The position numbers and the translations under genes are program-made. Shown piece by piece: positions 1 to 7,889 of a stretch of DNA of 64,000 bases. The notes beneath the pieces are model-generated. The model worked only from the letters and a program-made list of their open reading frames with translations. It had not been told where the DNA came from and did no database searches. Source of the DNA: Burkholderia pyrrocinia (GTDB taxonomy: Bacteria; Pseudomonadota; Gammaproteobacteria; Burkholderiales; Burkholderiaceae); NCBI RefSeq assembly GCF_018417535.1, contig NZ_CP070978.1, positions 372,001-436,000 on the forward strand. The letters are read 5' to 3'. The number at the start of each line of letters is the position of its first letter. The stretch's first letter is position 1.

Positions 1-408
1 GGCGGTGCGTTCCTCGTGTGGCTCGCGTGGACGATCGTGCGCCAGGCGCCGGCCGCATCGGCGATGCAACGTGACCTGCCGCGCACGACGGTCCTGCGCG
101 ATTTCCTGACGACGTTCGGCCTGACGCTGTCGAACCCGATGACGATCCTGTCGTTCGTCGGGATTTTTGCTGCGCTCGGCCCGCTATCCGGCGCGCGGGA
201 AGGGGCGATGTGGCCGGCCGTGGCGCTGATGGTCGCCGGCGTGTTCATCGGTTCCGCGACCTGGTGGCTGTGCCTGAGCAGCGCGACCGCCGCGCTGCGC
301 ACGAAGATGTCGTTCGCGTTCATGCACGGGCTGTCGCGCGTGTCGGCAGTCGTTATCGCGGCCTTCGGCGCGATCCAGTTGGTCGCGGGCCTGCGCGGCG
401 TCATCTAG
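1..408 (+). CDS. LysE/RhtB-family amino-acid exporter, C-terminal part (5' end outside window)
   Basis: The frame is open from base 1 and ends at TAG 406-408, leaving the last 135 residues of a protein that starts upstream. Three hydrophobic segments are visible, around the TILSFVGIFAALG stretch, the WPAVALMVAGVFIGSATWW stretch and the C-terminal VVIAAFGAIQLVAG stretch. The motif LTLSNPMTILSF is the conserved Asn-Pro region that begins the second half of LysE/RhtB inner-membrane exporters of amino acids and homoserine lactones. The substrate cannot be told from this half. No terminator hairpin is obvious right after the stop. Confidence 0.85.
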   Translation, partial: GGAFLVWLAWTIVRQAPAASAMQRDLPRTTVLRDFLTTFGLTLSNPMTILSFVGIFAALGPLSGAREGAMWPAVALMVAGVFIGSATWWLCLSSATAALRTKMSFAFMHGLSRVSAVVIAAFGAIQLVAGLRGVI

Positions 409-535
409 GCGCGCAAGGCGGCACCGTTCGACCGGATGTCGTCGACAACCGTCCGCAGATGGGCCAGCAGTTCGAGCATCACGGCTGCCCGAAAGATATC
501 AAATATAAATTGTTTTCCTAACGCCTTGTCCATAT

Positions 536-636
536 GTATCAACGGAGTTGACACGTATGGAGCCGTCGACTATTATGAATCTACGTATCAACGACGTTGA
601 TACTACGGGGTAGCTACCCGGAGGTTGATAGACCTC
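536..636. promoter_or_regulatory. Palindrome cluster upstream of the mazEF-like pair (probable autoregulatory operators)
   Basis: Four inverted repeats lie in the 126 bp before the antitoxin start. They are GTATCAACGACGTTGATAC at 585-603 (perfect 9-bp arms), a degenerate copy at 536-554 (same left arm, two mismatches in the right), GGGTAGCTACCC at 608-619 (perfect), and GAGGT...ACCTC at 621-636. The two 19-bp sites start 49 bp apart. MazE/AbrB-type antitoxins normally repress their own promoter at such sites, so these are inferred operators. The segment is also distinctly AT-richer than its surroundings. Confidence 0.6.
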
Positions 637-661
637 AAACAACAAAATTGGGGAAACAACG

Positions 662-934
662 ATGGCTATTCAAACGCTCAAGCGTTGGGGAAATAGCCTT
701 GCGGTGCGCATCCCGGCGAACGTTGCGCAAGAGGTGGCGTTTGCCGAGGGGCAAGAAGTTGATGTTCATGTGGTTGATGGCAAGGTGGAGATTCGTCCCC
801 ACGGCGCGATCAAGCGCTTTTCTCGCGAACGCTATTTGCAACAGCTTCGCGAAGCGAAGCTTGAGCCGCATCCGATCATCGACTTCGGCGAACCGCAGGG
901 CAGTGAGTTCGGGGGACCGGACGAGCAAGCCTGA
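662..934 (+). CDS. mazE: MazE/PemI-type antitoxin (AbrB-fold DNA-binding)
   Basis: This 90-aa protein opens with the swapped-hairpin AbrB/MazE signature: IQTLKRWGNSLAVRIPANV, then a second strand pair ending EVDVHVVDGKVEI. That fold binds DNA. The C-terminal 45 residues (RFSRERYLQQLREAKLEPH and an acidic tail) are the expected flexible toxin-neutralising part. It lies 26 bp upstream of a MazF-family gene on the same strand and behind a cluster of palindromes, the usual arrangement of an autoregulated type II toxin-antitoxin operon. Length is normal for the family. The upstream GGGGAAA is only a weak ribosome binding site. Family assignment is firm; activity is inferred. Confidence 0.88.
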   Translation: MAIQTLKRWGNSLAVRIPANVAQEVAFAEGQEVDVHVVDGKVEIRPHGAIKRFSRERYLQQLREAKLEPHPIIDFGEPQGSEFGGPDEQA

Positions 935-960
935 CGCGGAACCAGAAGGACGGGAAAAAG

Positions 961-1299
961 ATGCTCAACGGGATTCCGGAAGCAGGGGATGTAGTTCGGC
1001 CGTATATCGGGCCGAGCAAGGGTAACGAGCAGGACGGATATCGCGCAGTCGTGGTGATCACGCCAGCAGATATCAACGAACTGACTGGGCGGTTCGTCGG
1101 GCTACCGGTCACATCGACAGTGCGGGGCTGGGAATCGGAGATTCCGATTTCGAGTCTCGCGCGGCCGGGTGTGGCGCTCGTCGATCAGATCGTGAATCTT
1201 TCGTTCAAGGCGCGTCAGTTTCAATTCAAGGGTGAGCGCGCAACGGACGAGGAGATGGAGGCGATCAAATACGCGGTCCGGATGTACCTGGATCTGTAA
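961..1299 (+). CDS. mazF: MazF/PemK-family endoribonuclease toxin
   Basis: This 112-aa protein shows the MazF/PemK order: GDVVRPYIGPSKGNEQDGYR near the start (the G-x-EQ-x-x-R loop that shapes the active site), a V-V-V-I strand, then FVGLPVTSTVRGWESEIPI and a VDQIVNLS strand. Known members cut mRNA at short motifs and are neutralised by MazE. It follows the antitoxin by 26 bp, with AAGGA about 12 bases before the ATG. The first strand (VVRPYIGP) lacks the usual V-x-F-x-P of MazF, so the cleavage motif could differ. It ends just before an intrinsic terminator. Confidence 0.85.
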   Translation: MLNGIPEAGDVVRPYIGPSKGNEQDGYRAVVVITPADINELTGRFVGLPVTSTVRGWESEIPISSLARPGVALVDQIVNLSFKARQFQFKGERATDEEMEAIKYAVRMYLDL

Positions 1300-1305
1300 C
1301 ATAAC

Positions 1306-1331
1306 AACGGTGCCAGGTGGCACCGTTTTTC
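1306..1331 (+). terminator. Rho-independent terminator of the mazEF-like operon
   Basis: Arms AACGGTGCC (1306-1314) and GGCACCGTT (1319-1327) form a perfect 9-bp stem with a 4-base loop, followed by a T run (1326-1330). It begins 7 bp after the toxin stop codon. Confidence 0.88.
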
Positions 1332-1361
1332 TTTGTGGTTTGTGTATCAGAAGTTGTTGCA

Positions 1362-1496
1362 ATGTTTGGGGGAGTGCTGCGCGGCGTCGATGATGGACAT
1401 CGGCGCTACACCGACCGCGTACGGCTGCTGGTCGAGATTTTGCCGGCGCTCGCGCAAGAGCCACGCTTCGCGCTCAATTTCCCGCGTGCTGCGGGC
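1362..1496 (+). pseudogene. Remnant of an AbiEii-like nucleotidyltransferase toxin (N-terminal fragment)
   Basis: A frame beginning at ATG 1362 encodes HRRYTDRVRLLVEILPALAQ then EPRFALN. This resembles the opening of AbiEii/AbiGii-type nucleotidyltransferase toxins, where a Y-x-x-R-V-x-L-L helix and P-x-x-A-x-E-x-x-FAL precede the KGGTAIN motif. Similarity stops there: the expected KGGTAIN and D-x-D residues are missing, and the frame runs into unrelated sequence overlapping the end of the AraC gene. I read it as a decayed leftover of a second toxin-antitoxin or abortive-infection gene. The call rests on about 30 residues. Confidence 0.45.
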
Positions 1497-1509
1497 GTTC
1501 CACATCGCG

Positions 1510-2529
1510 TCACGCGTCGATGCTGGCCGTTCGCCTGAACCGGCTCGGCGCCACGCCCGTCCAGCGCACGAACGCGCGCCGGAACGCCTCCTCGCCGCCG
1601 AACCCGAGATACGCGGCTACCCGCGCGACCGGCCAGTCCGTCTCGTGCAGGCATCGCCGCGCGGCGTCGGCCAGGCATTGCTCGCGCAGCGCGTGATATC
1701 CGCTGCCTTCGGTAGCGAGCCGCCGCCGCAATGTCGCCTCGCTGACGCCAAGCCACGCGGCCAGCTCCGCGAGCGCCGGCAGCGTCTGTTCGTGCGCGAG
1801 CGCCGCATCGAGAAAGCCGCGCACCTGCTGCGCCCATGACACGACGACCGATGCCGCATCGATCAGACGAAACGGGAAATCGACGAGGAATGCGTCGAGT
1901 TCGCCCGGCTGCCGGATCACGCGGCAATCGAGCCGTGCCGCATCGAACGCGAAGCCGTAAGTCTTCCGGTCGATGTCGACCGGCGCGTTGAACAGCCCGA
2001 GCAGCGGCACCGCGTCGTCGCGGCGCGGATGGCCCAGCCACACGTCGGTCGGCCGCAGCGGCTGACCGATCAGCCAGCCGAACAGTTGCAGATAGCAGAA
2101 CAGCCCCGTCAGGTCGACGAGGCACGCGGCCGGGCTGCGCGTGCGGCGCAGCGAGTCCATCCGGAACATCGCGCGAGCGTCGCGCACCGCAAGCGACAGC
2201 GCGCCGGCGCGCGGCGTCAGCATCTCGCAGAAGTCGCGCGCGCAGCGGATCGCGTCGGCGAGCGTCGCGCAGCTCAGCAGGCAGCGGCACATCAGGTCGA
2301 CTTCCTGCTTGCGCATCGGCGGATGGCCGTCGCCGCGTGCGACCTGCGCCTCGAGCCGCTCGATCGCGTCGCGGTACAGCGCGACGAAATCGCCCGCCGT
2401 CGTCGCGTCTTGCGGCGGCTGTACGTCGCGATTGGCCGGCGGCGCGCCGCTGCGCGCGAGTTCGCTCAGCAGACGCGCACCGAAGCCCGGCAGGATGCGG
2501 CCGCTCGTCGGCATGGCGCGCTGTTTCAT
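1510..2529 (-). CDS. AraC-family transcriptional regulator
   Basis: This 339-aa protein (ATG at 2529, preceded by GGGAGA) has the two-domain layout of the AraC group with an arabinose-operon-regulator-like N-terminal domain (roughly residues 40-220). A C-terminal pair of helix-turn-helices follows (about 250-335): LAAWLGVSEATLRRRLATEG and, in the second, WPVARVAAYLGFGGEEAFRRA leading to WTGVAPSRFR. It is divergent from the barrel-protein/MDR/SDR operon at 2698-6464, separated by 168 bp, so it most likely controls that operon. The inducer is unknown; regulators of this subgroup often respond to lipid-like or aromatic ligands. Confidence 0.88.
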   Translation of the reverse strand: MKQRAMPTSGRILPGFGARLLSELARSGAPPANRDVQPPQDATTAGDFVALYRDAIERLEAQVARGDGHPPMRKQEVDLMCRCLLSCATLADAIRCARDFCEMLTPRAGALSLAVRDARAMFRMDSLRRTRSPAACLVDLTGLFCYLQLFGWLIGQPLRPTDVWLGHPRRDDAVPLLGLFNAPVDIDRKTYGFAFDAARLDCRVIRQPGELDAFLVDFPFRLIDAASVVVSWAQQVRGFLDAALAHEQTLPALAELAAWLGVSEATLRRRLATEGSGYHALREQCLADAARRCLHETDWPVARVAAYLGFGGEEAFRRAFVRWTGVAPSRFRRTASIDA

Positions 2530-2697
2530 ATGTCTCCCGTTCTGATCGTTGCGACAGGGGGCGGTGAGCGCGCCGGTAGGGGTTCGCGAACCGTCGCCAC
2601 GCAAGAATGCTATCCACGCCGGCCGCCTTCGGCCTCGCCGGAACGGCGTAGGCCGGCACAACGCATCCCGCCACGAACGACCACGGACGACACGCGA

Positions 2698-3042
2698 ATG
2701 ATCCAGATCGTAGACGAAATCACGCTCGCGCCCGAGCGCATTCCCGACGTGCTGGCGCTGCTGCACGACCGTTACCTGCCGGGCCACGCGGCGCGCGGGC
2801 TGACGGTGGCCGGCCGCTGGGTGTCGCCGCCCGTCGCGGTGCCGGGGCAGCCGAGCACGCTGTGGCTGACGTGGCACGTCGCCGATGCGCCGGCCTACTA
2901 CCGGATGCGTGGGCTGACCGATGGCGACGTGGTCGCGCTCTGGAGGGCAGTCGACGGAATGTGCGACGCGCGTAGTCGTCATGTGATGACGGACGCCGAC
3001 ACGCCGCTACCCGCACTGACGGAGGTCGACCATGCGGCATGA
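2698..3042 (+). CDS. Small conserved protein, probable dimeric alpha/beta-barrel fold
   Basis: This 114-aa protein starts MIQIVDEITLAPERIPDVLA. A short beta strand, a helix (VLALLHDRYLPGHA) and later strands (LWLTWHVAD) suggest a ferredoxin-like dimeric barrel of the EthD/NIPSNAP/Dabb kind, but no diagnostic motif is present. Its last 11 bp overlap the start of the next gene, so the two are probably translationally coupled. It opens an operon with a larger barrel protein, an MDR reductase and two SDR enzymes, divergent from an AraC regulator. A role in handling a pathway intermediate is plausible but unproven. Confidence 0.7.
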   Translation: MIQIVDEITLAPERIPDVLALLHDRYLPGHAARGLTVAGRWVSPPVAVPGQPSTLWLTWHVADAPAYYRMRGLTDGDVVALWRAVDGMCDARSRHVMTDADTPLPALTEVDHAA

Positions 3043-3664
3043 CACGGCCCAGGTGTTCGTTTCGGCAGATCGCGGCGCAGACGCAATCGAGCGTGCATTG
3101 CGCGAGGCCGCGCACGCGCTGCCAGGTGCAACCCGTGTCGCGCTGGCCCGCAATCATGAAGGTTGCTGGGGCGCCGGCGACTACACGCTCGACGTGCTGC
3201 GCGACGAACGATCGGCTGATCGCGCAACGGATTTCGCGGCGCTGGCGCAACTGCCGGGAATCACACGCATCGACGGCGCCGCGTGCCGCGCGATCGGAGG
3301 CGGCCTGCGCGAGCCGAAGTTGCGCGATGGCGTGTGGCGCACGTTGATGCTGCGCGTACGGCCGCAGGCAAGCGAAGCACAGGTTGTCGCGCTGGAGCGC
3401 GAGTTGCTGCACATGCCCGCGTTCATGCCAGGCATCCGCAACTGGCGCCTGAGCCGGATCGAGGCGCCGGGCGCCTGGACGCACGTATGGCAACAGGAGT
3501 TCGCGCAAGTCGGCGATCTGCTCGGCGAATACCTGATGCATCCGTATCACTGGGGCTGGGTCGACCGCCGGTTCGACGCCGAAAGCCCCGACTGGACGGT
3601 CGATGCGATTTCGCATGCGTTCTGTCCGCTCGCGTCGAGCCTGCTGGCCGATACGGCGGCGTGA
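3032..3664 (+). CDS. Dabb-like (stress-responsive A/B-barrel type) protein
   Basis: This 210-aa protein shows two apparent repeats of a ferredoxin-like half-barrel. The first has VFVSADRG and a later ITRIDGAACRAIGGG; the second has TLMLRVRPQASEAQVVALER, then MPGIRNWRLSRI, then TWTHVWQQEF-like strands ending at a conserved YHWGWVDRRFD stretch. The strand-helix-strand order with an internal M-P-G-I-R-N-W motif is typical of Dabb proteins. It overlaps the preceding gene by 11 bp. Such proteins serve as small enzymes or binding proteins in polyketide and aromatic pathways. The substrate is unknown. Confidence 0.72.
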   Translation: MRHDTAQVFVSADRGADAIERALREAAHALPGATRVALARNHEGCWGAGDYTLDVLRDERSADRATDFAALAQLPGITRIDGAACRAIGGGLREPKLRDGVWRTLMLRVRPQASEAQVVALERELLHMPAFMPGIRNWRLSRIEAPGAWTHVWQQEFAQVGDLLGEYLMHPYHWGWVDRRFDAESPDWTVDAISHAFCPLASSLLADTAA

Positions 3665-3733
3665 CACGTAGCGCACCGCACCGCAGCGCAGCGCACCGCA
3701 CACCAAGCCTACAAAAACCCTGGAGACACGAAG

Positions 3734-4726
3734 ATGCGAGCCCTTTTGATCGACCGCGTCGGGCATTCCGACGCGTTACGGCTGGCCGACGTTCCCGTAC
3801 CGAAACCGGGCCCCGGCGACGTGCTGATCCGCGTCGCATACGCGGGCGTCAATCCCGCCGACTGGAAATGCCGCGAAGGCTATCTCGGCGCGTTCATGCA
3901 ATACACGTTTCCGTTCGTGATCGGTTTCGATGCGGCGGGCGTTGTCGAAGCGGTCGGCGACGGCGTCGCGGGTTTCGCGCCCGGCATGCGCGTGTTCGCG
4001 CAGACCGACGTCGGCGCGGGGCGCTGGGGCGCGTATGCGGAATTCGTCGCGGTGCGCCACGACTCGGTCGTGCGCCTGCCCGACGCGGTGGGCTTCGCGG
4101 AAGCGGCCGCGACGCCGACGCCCGCGCTGGCCGCATGGGCCGGCCTGTTCGACGACGGCGGGCTGTGCTCGGGGCAGACCGTGCTGGTGCACGGCGGCGC
4201 GGGCGCGGTCGGCACGTTCGCGATCCAGCTCGCGGCACAGGCCGGCGCGCGCGTTGCGGCGACGTGTTCGGCGCGCAACCGCGACACGGTCGAATCGTTG
4301 GGCGCGGAGGTCGGCATCGACTATCGCGCGCAGGACATCGCCGCAGCGGTGCGCGCATGGGCGCCGGGCGGCGTCGACCTCGTGCTCGACGCGGTCGGCG
4401 GCGACTCGCTGCCCGCCGCGCTCGACCTGCTTGCGCCGGGCGGCACGCTCGTGAACATCATGACGCTCGCGGCCGGCGACGCCGAGCGGCTGGCCGCGAC
4501 GGGTGCCGACGCCGCGCAGCGCGGGCTGCGCACCGCGATGACGTACAGCCGGATGCCGAGCGGCAACACGCTCGCATCGATCGCCGAACGGCTCGGCCGA
4601 CGTGCGTTGCGGGTGCCGCGCTTCGACAGTTTCCCGCTCGAACAGGCCGCGCGGGCGCTCGATCTCGTTCAAACGGGCGAGGCGAAAACCAAGCTCGTGC
4701 TGCACGTTGCGGATATCGTGGCCTGA
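3734..4726 (+). CDS. NADPH:quinone oxidoreductase-like MDR enzyme
   Basis: This 330-aa protein has the medium-chain dehydrogenase/reductase layout without zinc ligands. There is an N-terminal GroES-like domain (DVLIRVAYAGVNPADWKCRE, FVIGFDAAGVVEAVG) and a Rossmann domain with the glycine motif VHGGAGAVGTFAIQLA at about residues 154-169, which binds NADPH. The absence of catalytic Cys/His places it with quinone reductases and enoyl reductases of the QOR/zeta-crystallin group. ATG 3734 is preceded by CTGGAGAC. It lies 69 bp after the barrel-protein gene and 30 bp before an SDR gene, so it probably belongs to the same operon. Likely role: reduction of an alpha,beta-unsaturated carbonyl or quinone intermediate. 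Confidence 0.85.
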   Translation: MRALLIDRVGHSDALRLADVPVPKPGPGDVLIRVAYAGVNPADWKCREGYLGAFMQYTFPFVIGFDAAGVVEAVGDGVAGFAPGMRVFAQTDVGAGRWGAYAEFVAVRHDSVVRLPDAVGFAEAAATPTPALAAWAGLFDDGGLCSGQTVLVHGGAGAVGTFAIQLAAQAGARVAATCSARNRDTVESLGAEVGIDYRAQDIAAAVRAWAPGGVDLVLDAVGGDSLPAALDLLAPGGTLVNIMTLAAGDAERLAATGADAAQRGLRTAMTYSRMPSGNTLASIAERLGRRALRVPRFDSFPLEQAARALDLVQTGEAKTKLVLHVADIVA

Positions 4727-4756
4727 ACGGCTCGCACTCAAATCACTGGAGACATC

Positions 4757-5632
4757 ATGACCGACACCCGAACCGCGATCCTCGCGGGCAAGTGCGCACT
4801 CGTGACCGGCGCGAGCCGCGGCATCGGCCGCGCGATCGCGCAGCGCCTCGCATCCGAAGGCGCGACCGTCGTCGTGACGGCGCGCAGCCTCACGCAATCG
4901 GCCACGACCGCCGGCACGCTGGCCGAAACCGTCGCGCTGATCGAACAGGCCGGCGGCCGTGCGATCGCACTCGCGGCCGACCTGTCGAACGCGGCCGAGC
5001 GCGACGCGCTCGTCGCGCGTGCGGCCGACGCGGCCGGCGGCCTCGACATCCTCGTCAACAACGCGGGCGTGGCCGACTACGCGTGCGTCGACGCGATGCC
5101 GATGGCGATGTTCGACACGACGATCGAACACTATCTGAGGATTCCGTTCGCGCTCGCGCAGGCCGCGATTCCGCTGATGCGCGCGCGCGGCGCGGGCTGG
5201 ATCGTGAACGTCGGCTCGGTGACGGCGCTGCCGCCGCTGCGGCCGTTCGACGATTTCGCGCGCGCGGGCGGCGCGACCGTCTACGCGGCGGTGAAGGCCG
5301 CGCTGTCGCGCTTCACGCAGGGGCTCGCGGCCGAACTGGAAGCCGACGGCATCGCGGTGAATCTCGTCGCGCCGAGCACGGCGATCCGCACGCCGGGCGC
5401 GGCGCGCTACATCCCCGAAGGCTATCCGACCGAAGATGTTGCGTATCTCGCCGAAACCGCGCTCGCGCTGTGCAGCCTGCCGGCGCGCGAACGCACGGGG
5501 CTCGTCACGCACAGCCTGCATTTCCCGCTCGCGCAGCACCTTGCGGTGCGTTCGCTCGACGGCCGCACGCTGCTGCCGCCGCCGGCGATTCCCGCGTACG
5601 CGCATCCCCACATCGACCCGACAGGACGCTGA
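4757..5632 (+). CDS. SDR-family oxidoreductase
   Basis: This 291-aa classical short-chain dehydrogenase/reductase carries the cofactor motif TGASRGIG near residue 19, NNAG around 97-100, a serine strand (VNVGSVTAL) and the catalytic YAAVK pair. An extended C-terminal tail after the core (LPPPAIPAYAHPHIDP) is unusual for the family and may cap the active site. SD TGGAGAC precedes ATG 4757. The stop is one base short of the ATG of the next SDR gene, so the two are tightly coupled. Cofactor preference is probably NADP(H), judged from the TGASRG motif and basic residues after it. Substrate unknown. Confidence 0.88.
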   Translation: MTDTRTAILAGKCALVTGASRGIGRAIAQRLASEGATVVVTARSLTQSATTAGTLAETVALIEQAGGRAIALAADLSNAAERDALVARAADAAGGLDILVNNAGVADYACVDAMPMAMFDTTIEHYLRIPFALAQAAIPLMRARGAGWIVNVGSVTALPPLRPFDDFARAGGATVYAAVKAALSRFTQGLAAELEADGIAVNLVAPSTAIRTPGAARYIPEGYPTEDVAYLAETALALCSLPARERTGLVTHSLHFPLAQHLAVRSLDGRTLLPPPAIPAYAHPHIDPTGR

Positions 5633-5633
5633 C

Positions 5634-6464
5634 ATGACGAATTCGATTCGCTTCGACGGCGGTACCGCCGTGATCACCGGCGCGGCCAGCGGCATCGGCA
5701 GCGGGCTCGCGCGCCACGCGGCCGCGCTCGGCATGCGCGTCGTGCTGGCCGATCTCGATCCGGCGAAGCTCGACGCGTTCGCCGCGACGCTCGACACTGA
5801 CGTGCTGTGCGTGCCGACCGACGTCAGCCGCCCCGAAGCCGTCGACGCGCTCGCGGAAGCCGCATGGCGGCGCTTCGGCGGCGTCGACCTGCTGTTCAAC
5901 AACGCGGGCGTGATGGCGACCGGCTTTAGCTGGGAAATCACGCCGGAACGCTTCGAGCGCAGCTTCGCGATCAACGTGCACGGCGTGCTGAACGGGATCC
6001 GCAGCTTCGTGCCGCGGATGCTGGAACGCAACGTGCCGGCGCGGGTCGTGAACACCGCGTCGATCGGCGGCTTCCTGCCGAGCCCGTTGATGTCGCCTTA
6101 TTCGGCGACGAAATTCGCGGTGGTTGCGCTGACCGAATCGCTGTACGGAGAACTGAAGATGCTCGGCGCGCCGGTCGGCGTGTCGCTGCTCGCGCCGGGC
6201 CCCGTGCAGTCGGGCATCTTCAACGATCCGTTCGGCGCCGCGCACGACCGGCCCGAGGTGCGCGGCTTCGTCGACACGATGCGCGCGATGCTGAACGCGC
6301 ACGGGCTCACGCCCGACGCATTCGCCGAGCGGGCGTTCGACGGCATCCGCGCAGGGCGCTACTGGTTGATTCCGCAACCGGAGATGATCGACGGCGCGCT
6401 GCAGCGGCGCACCGACGACATCCTCGCCGCACGCGATCCGTCGCTGCCGTCGTTCCGACAATGA
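5634..6464 (+). CDS. SDR-family NAD(P)-dependent oxidoreductase
   Basis: This 276-aa classical SDR shows TGAASGIGSG for cofactor binding, an acidic residue ending the second strand (VLADLD, favouring NAD), NNAGVM, the serine motif VVNTASIGGF and catalytic YSATK. The longer C-terminal region (AERAFDGIRAGRYWLIPQ) resembles SDRs that act on bulky hydrophobic alcohols. ATG 5634 lies directly after the stop of the upstream SDR gene. It is the last gene of the plus-strand operon starting at 2698. Substrate not predictable from sequence. Confidence 0.88.
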   Translation: MTNSIRFDGGTAVITGAASGIGSGLARHAAALGMRVVLADLDPAKLDAFAATLDTDVLCVPTDVSRPEAVDALAEAAWRRFGGVDLLFNNAGVMATGFSWEITPERFERSFAINVHGVLNGIRSFVPRMLERNVPARVVNTASIGGFLPSPLMSPYSATKFAVVALTESLYGELKMLGAPVGVSLLAPGPVQSGIFNDPFGAAHDRPEVRGFVDTMRAMLNAHGLTPDAFAERAFDGIRAGRYWLIPQPEMIDGALQRRTDDILAARDPSLPSFRQ

Positions 6465-6497
6465 CGACCGGGCGCGGCAGCGGCGACCGGCGCGCCG

Positions 6498-6746
6498 TTA
6501 CATGCGGGTGCCGGTGTGCGTGCGACCGCTCGGGTCGCCGCCGCGGTCGGGCGGCGTATTGTTCTGATCGATCTTCGCGAGCACGAAGCCGGCAGGTGGC
6601 AACGCGCCGGGCGAACGGTGGGTCGCCTGCGCGACGGCGTCGTGCGGCGATGCGGCGGGGAAACCGGATGACGTAACGCCCGGTTGAGCGAACGCCGAAA
6701 GGGAAGCGGCCGCCAGGGCGGCGGCGACGATCGCGTGCGTGTTCAT
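6498..6746 (-). CDS. Small secreted protein of unknown function
   Basis: This 82-aa protein has a clear Sec signal peptide, MNTHAIVAAALAAASLSAFA, cleaved before QPG. The mature part is short, polar and Pro/Gly/Thr-rich with no cysteines and no recognised domain. An AAGGAG ribosome binding site sits 6 bases before ATG 6746. Small periplasmic proteins of this size and composition are common in Burkholderia. The gene stands alone, convergent with the SDR operon. Function unknown. Confidence 0.72.
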   Translation of the reverse strand: MNTHAIVAAALAAASLSAFAQPGVTSSGFPAASPHDAVAQATHRSPGALPPAGFVLAKIDQNNTPPDRGGDPSGRTHTGTRM

Positions 6747-6863
6747 GGTGGCTCCTTCACGACTGACTTCGGGACAACGTAATCAGTCTAGGGCGCGAAA
6801 CTTAACGCGGCGTGAAGGAGCGGCGGCGCGCGGATGACGGAATCTTTCCGCGCGCCGCGATGG

Positions 6864-7838
6864 TCAGGCCGACGCCGACACCAGCGCGCAGAAGTTCTCC
6901 AGGTCGACGTTGCCGCCGCTGATCACGACGCCGACGCGCTTGCCCTGCAATGCGTCCTTCATCCGTCGCACCGCGGCGAACGACAGGCAGCCGGTCGGCT
7001 CGACGACAATCTTCATACGAGTCGCGAAGAAGCGCATGCAGTCGACGAGTTCCGCGTCCGTCGCGGTCAGGATGTCGTCGACGTCGCGGCGGATGATCGG
7101 GAACGTCAGGTTGCCGAGGTGCTGCGTCTGCGCGCCGTCGGCGATCGTGCGCGGCGTATCGATATGCACGATCGCGCCGGACTGGAACGATTGCTGACCG
7201 TCGTTGCCGGCTTCAGGCTCGACGCCGTACAACTGCGCGTGCGGCGCCAGCGCACGGGTGGCCAGCGCGGTGCCCGACAGCAGCCCGCCGCCGCCGAGCG
7301 GCGTGAAGACCGCGTCGAGCGGCCCGACTTCGTCGAACAGTTCCTTCGCCGCCGTGCCCTGGCCGGCGATCACGTCCGGATGGTCGTAGGGCGGGATCAG
7401 CGTGAGCCCGTGCTTCTCCGCGAGATCGCGCCCGATCTGCTCGCGATCCTCGGTGTAGCGGTCGTAGGTCACCACGTTGCCGCCGTAGCCGCGCGTCGCG
7501 GCCATCTTCGCGGCCGGCGCATCCTGCGGCATCACGATCGTCGCCGGGATGCCGAGGATGCGCGCCGCCAGCGCGATCGCCTGCGCATGGTTGCCGGACG
7601 AGAACGCGACGCCGCCGTGGCGGCGCTGCTCGGCATCGAAGCGCGACAGCGCGTTGAAGGCGCCGCGGAACTTGAATGCGCCCATGCGCTGCAGGTTCTC
7701 GCACTTGAAGAACACCTGCGCGCCGAGCGCTTCGTCGATCGTCCGCGACGTCATCACCGGCGTGCGGTGCGCGTGGCCTTCGAGCCGCGCCGCCGCGGCG
7801 GCAACGTCGTCGTACGTGGGGAGAGTCGGAGAGTTCAT
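6864..7838 (-). CDS. Serine/threonine (or hydroxyaspartate) dehydratase, PLP-dependent
   Basis: This 324-aa fold-type II PLP enzyme has the PLP lysine in GAFKFRGAF (Lys56), the substrate loop SSGNHAQA and the phosphate-binding loop GGGGLLSG. It lacks the C-terminal ACT regulatory domain of biosynthetic IlvA, so it is a catabolic-type dehydratase: threonine to 2-oxobutyrate, serine to pyruvate, or 3-hydroxyaspartate to oxaloacetate, with ammonia released. The start MNSPTL was chosen at 7838; an in-frame upstream ATG would add 11 residues. A YheO-type regulator lies just upstream on the same strand, 51 bp away, and probably controls it. Confidence 0.85.
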   Translation of the reverse strand: MNSPTLPTYDDVAAAAARLEGHAHRTPVMTSRTIDEALGAQVFFKCENLQRMGAFKFRGAFNALSRFDAEQRRHGGVAFSSGNHAQAIALAARILGIPATIVMPQDAPAAKMAATRGYGGNVVTYDRYTEDREQIGRDLAEKHGLTLIPPYDHPDVIAGQGTAAKELFDEVGPLDAVFTPLGGGGLLSGTALATRALAPHAQLYGVEPEAGNDGQQSFQSGAIVHIDTPRTIADGAQTQHLGNLTFPIIRRDVDDILTATDAELVDCMRFFATRMKIVVEPTGCLSFAAVRRMKDALQGKRVGVVISGGNVDLENFCALVSASA

Positions 7839-7889
7839 GGTTGCTCGAGGGTCGGAAAGTTCAGTCAACATGAAAGCAGAGCGCTTGCG

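Noticed and set aside
3283..5637. 784-codon plus-strand frame overlapping the MDR and SDR genes
   Set aside because: It is an Arg-rich out-of-frame shadow. The known MDR and SDR families are in the other frame.
3776..6055. 759-codon minus-strand frame over the same region
   Set aside because: It is an antisense shadow with repetitive Arg/Ala composition and no family features.
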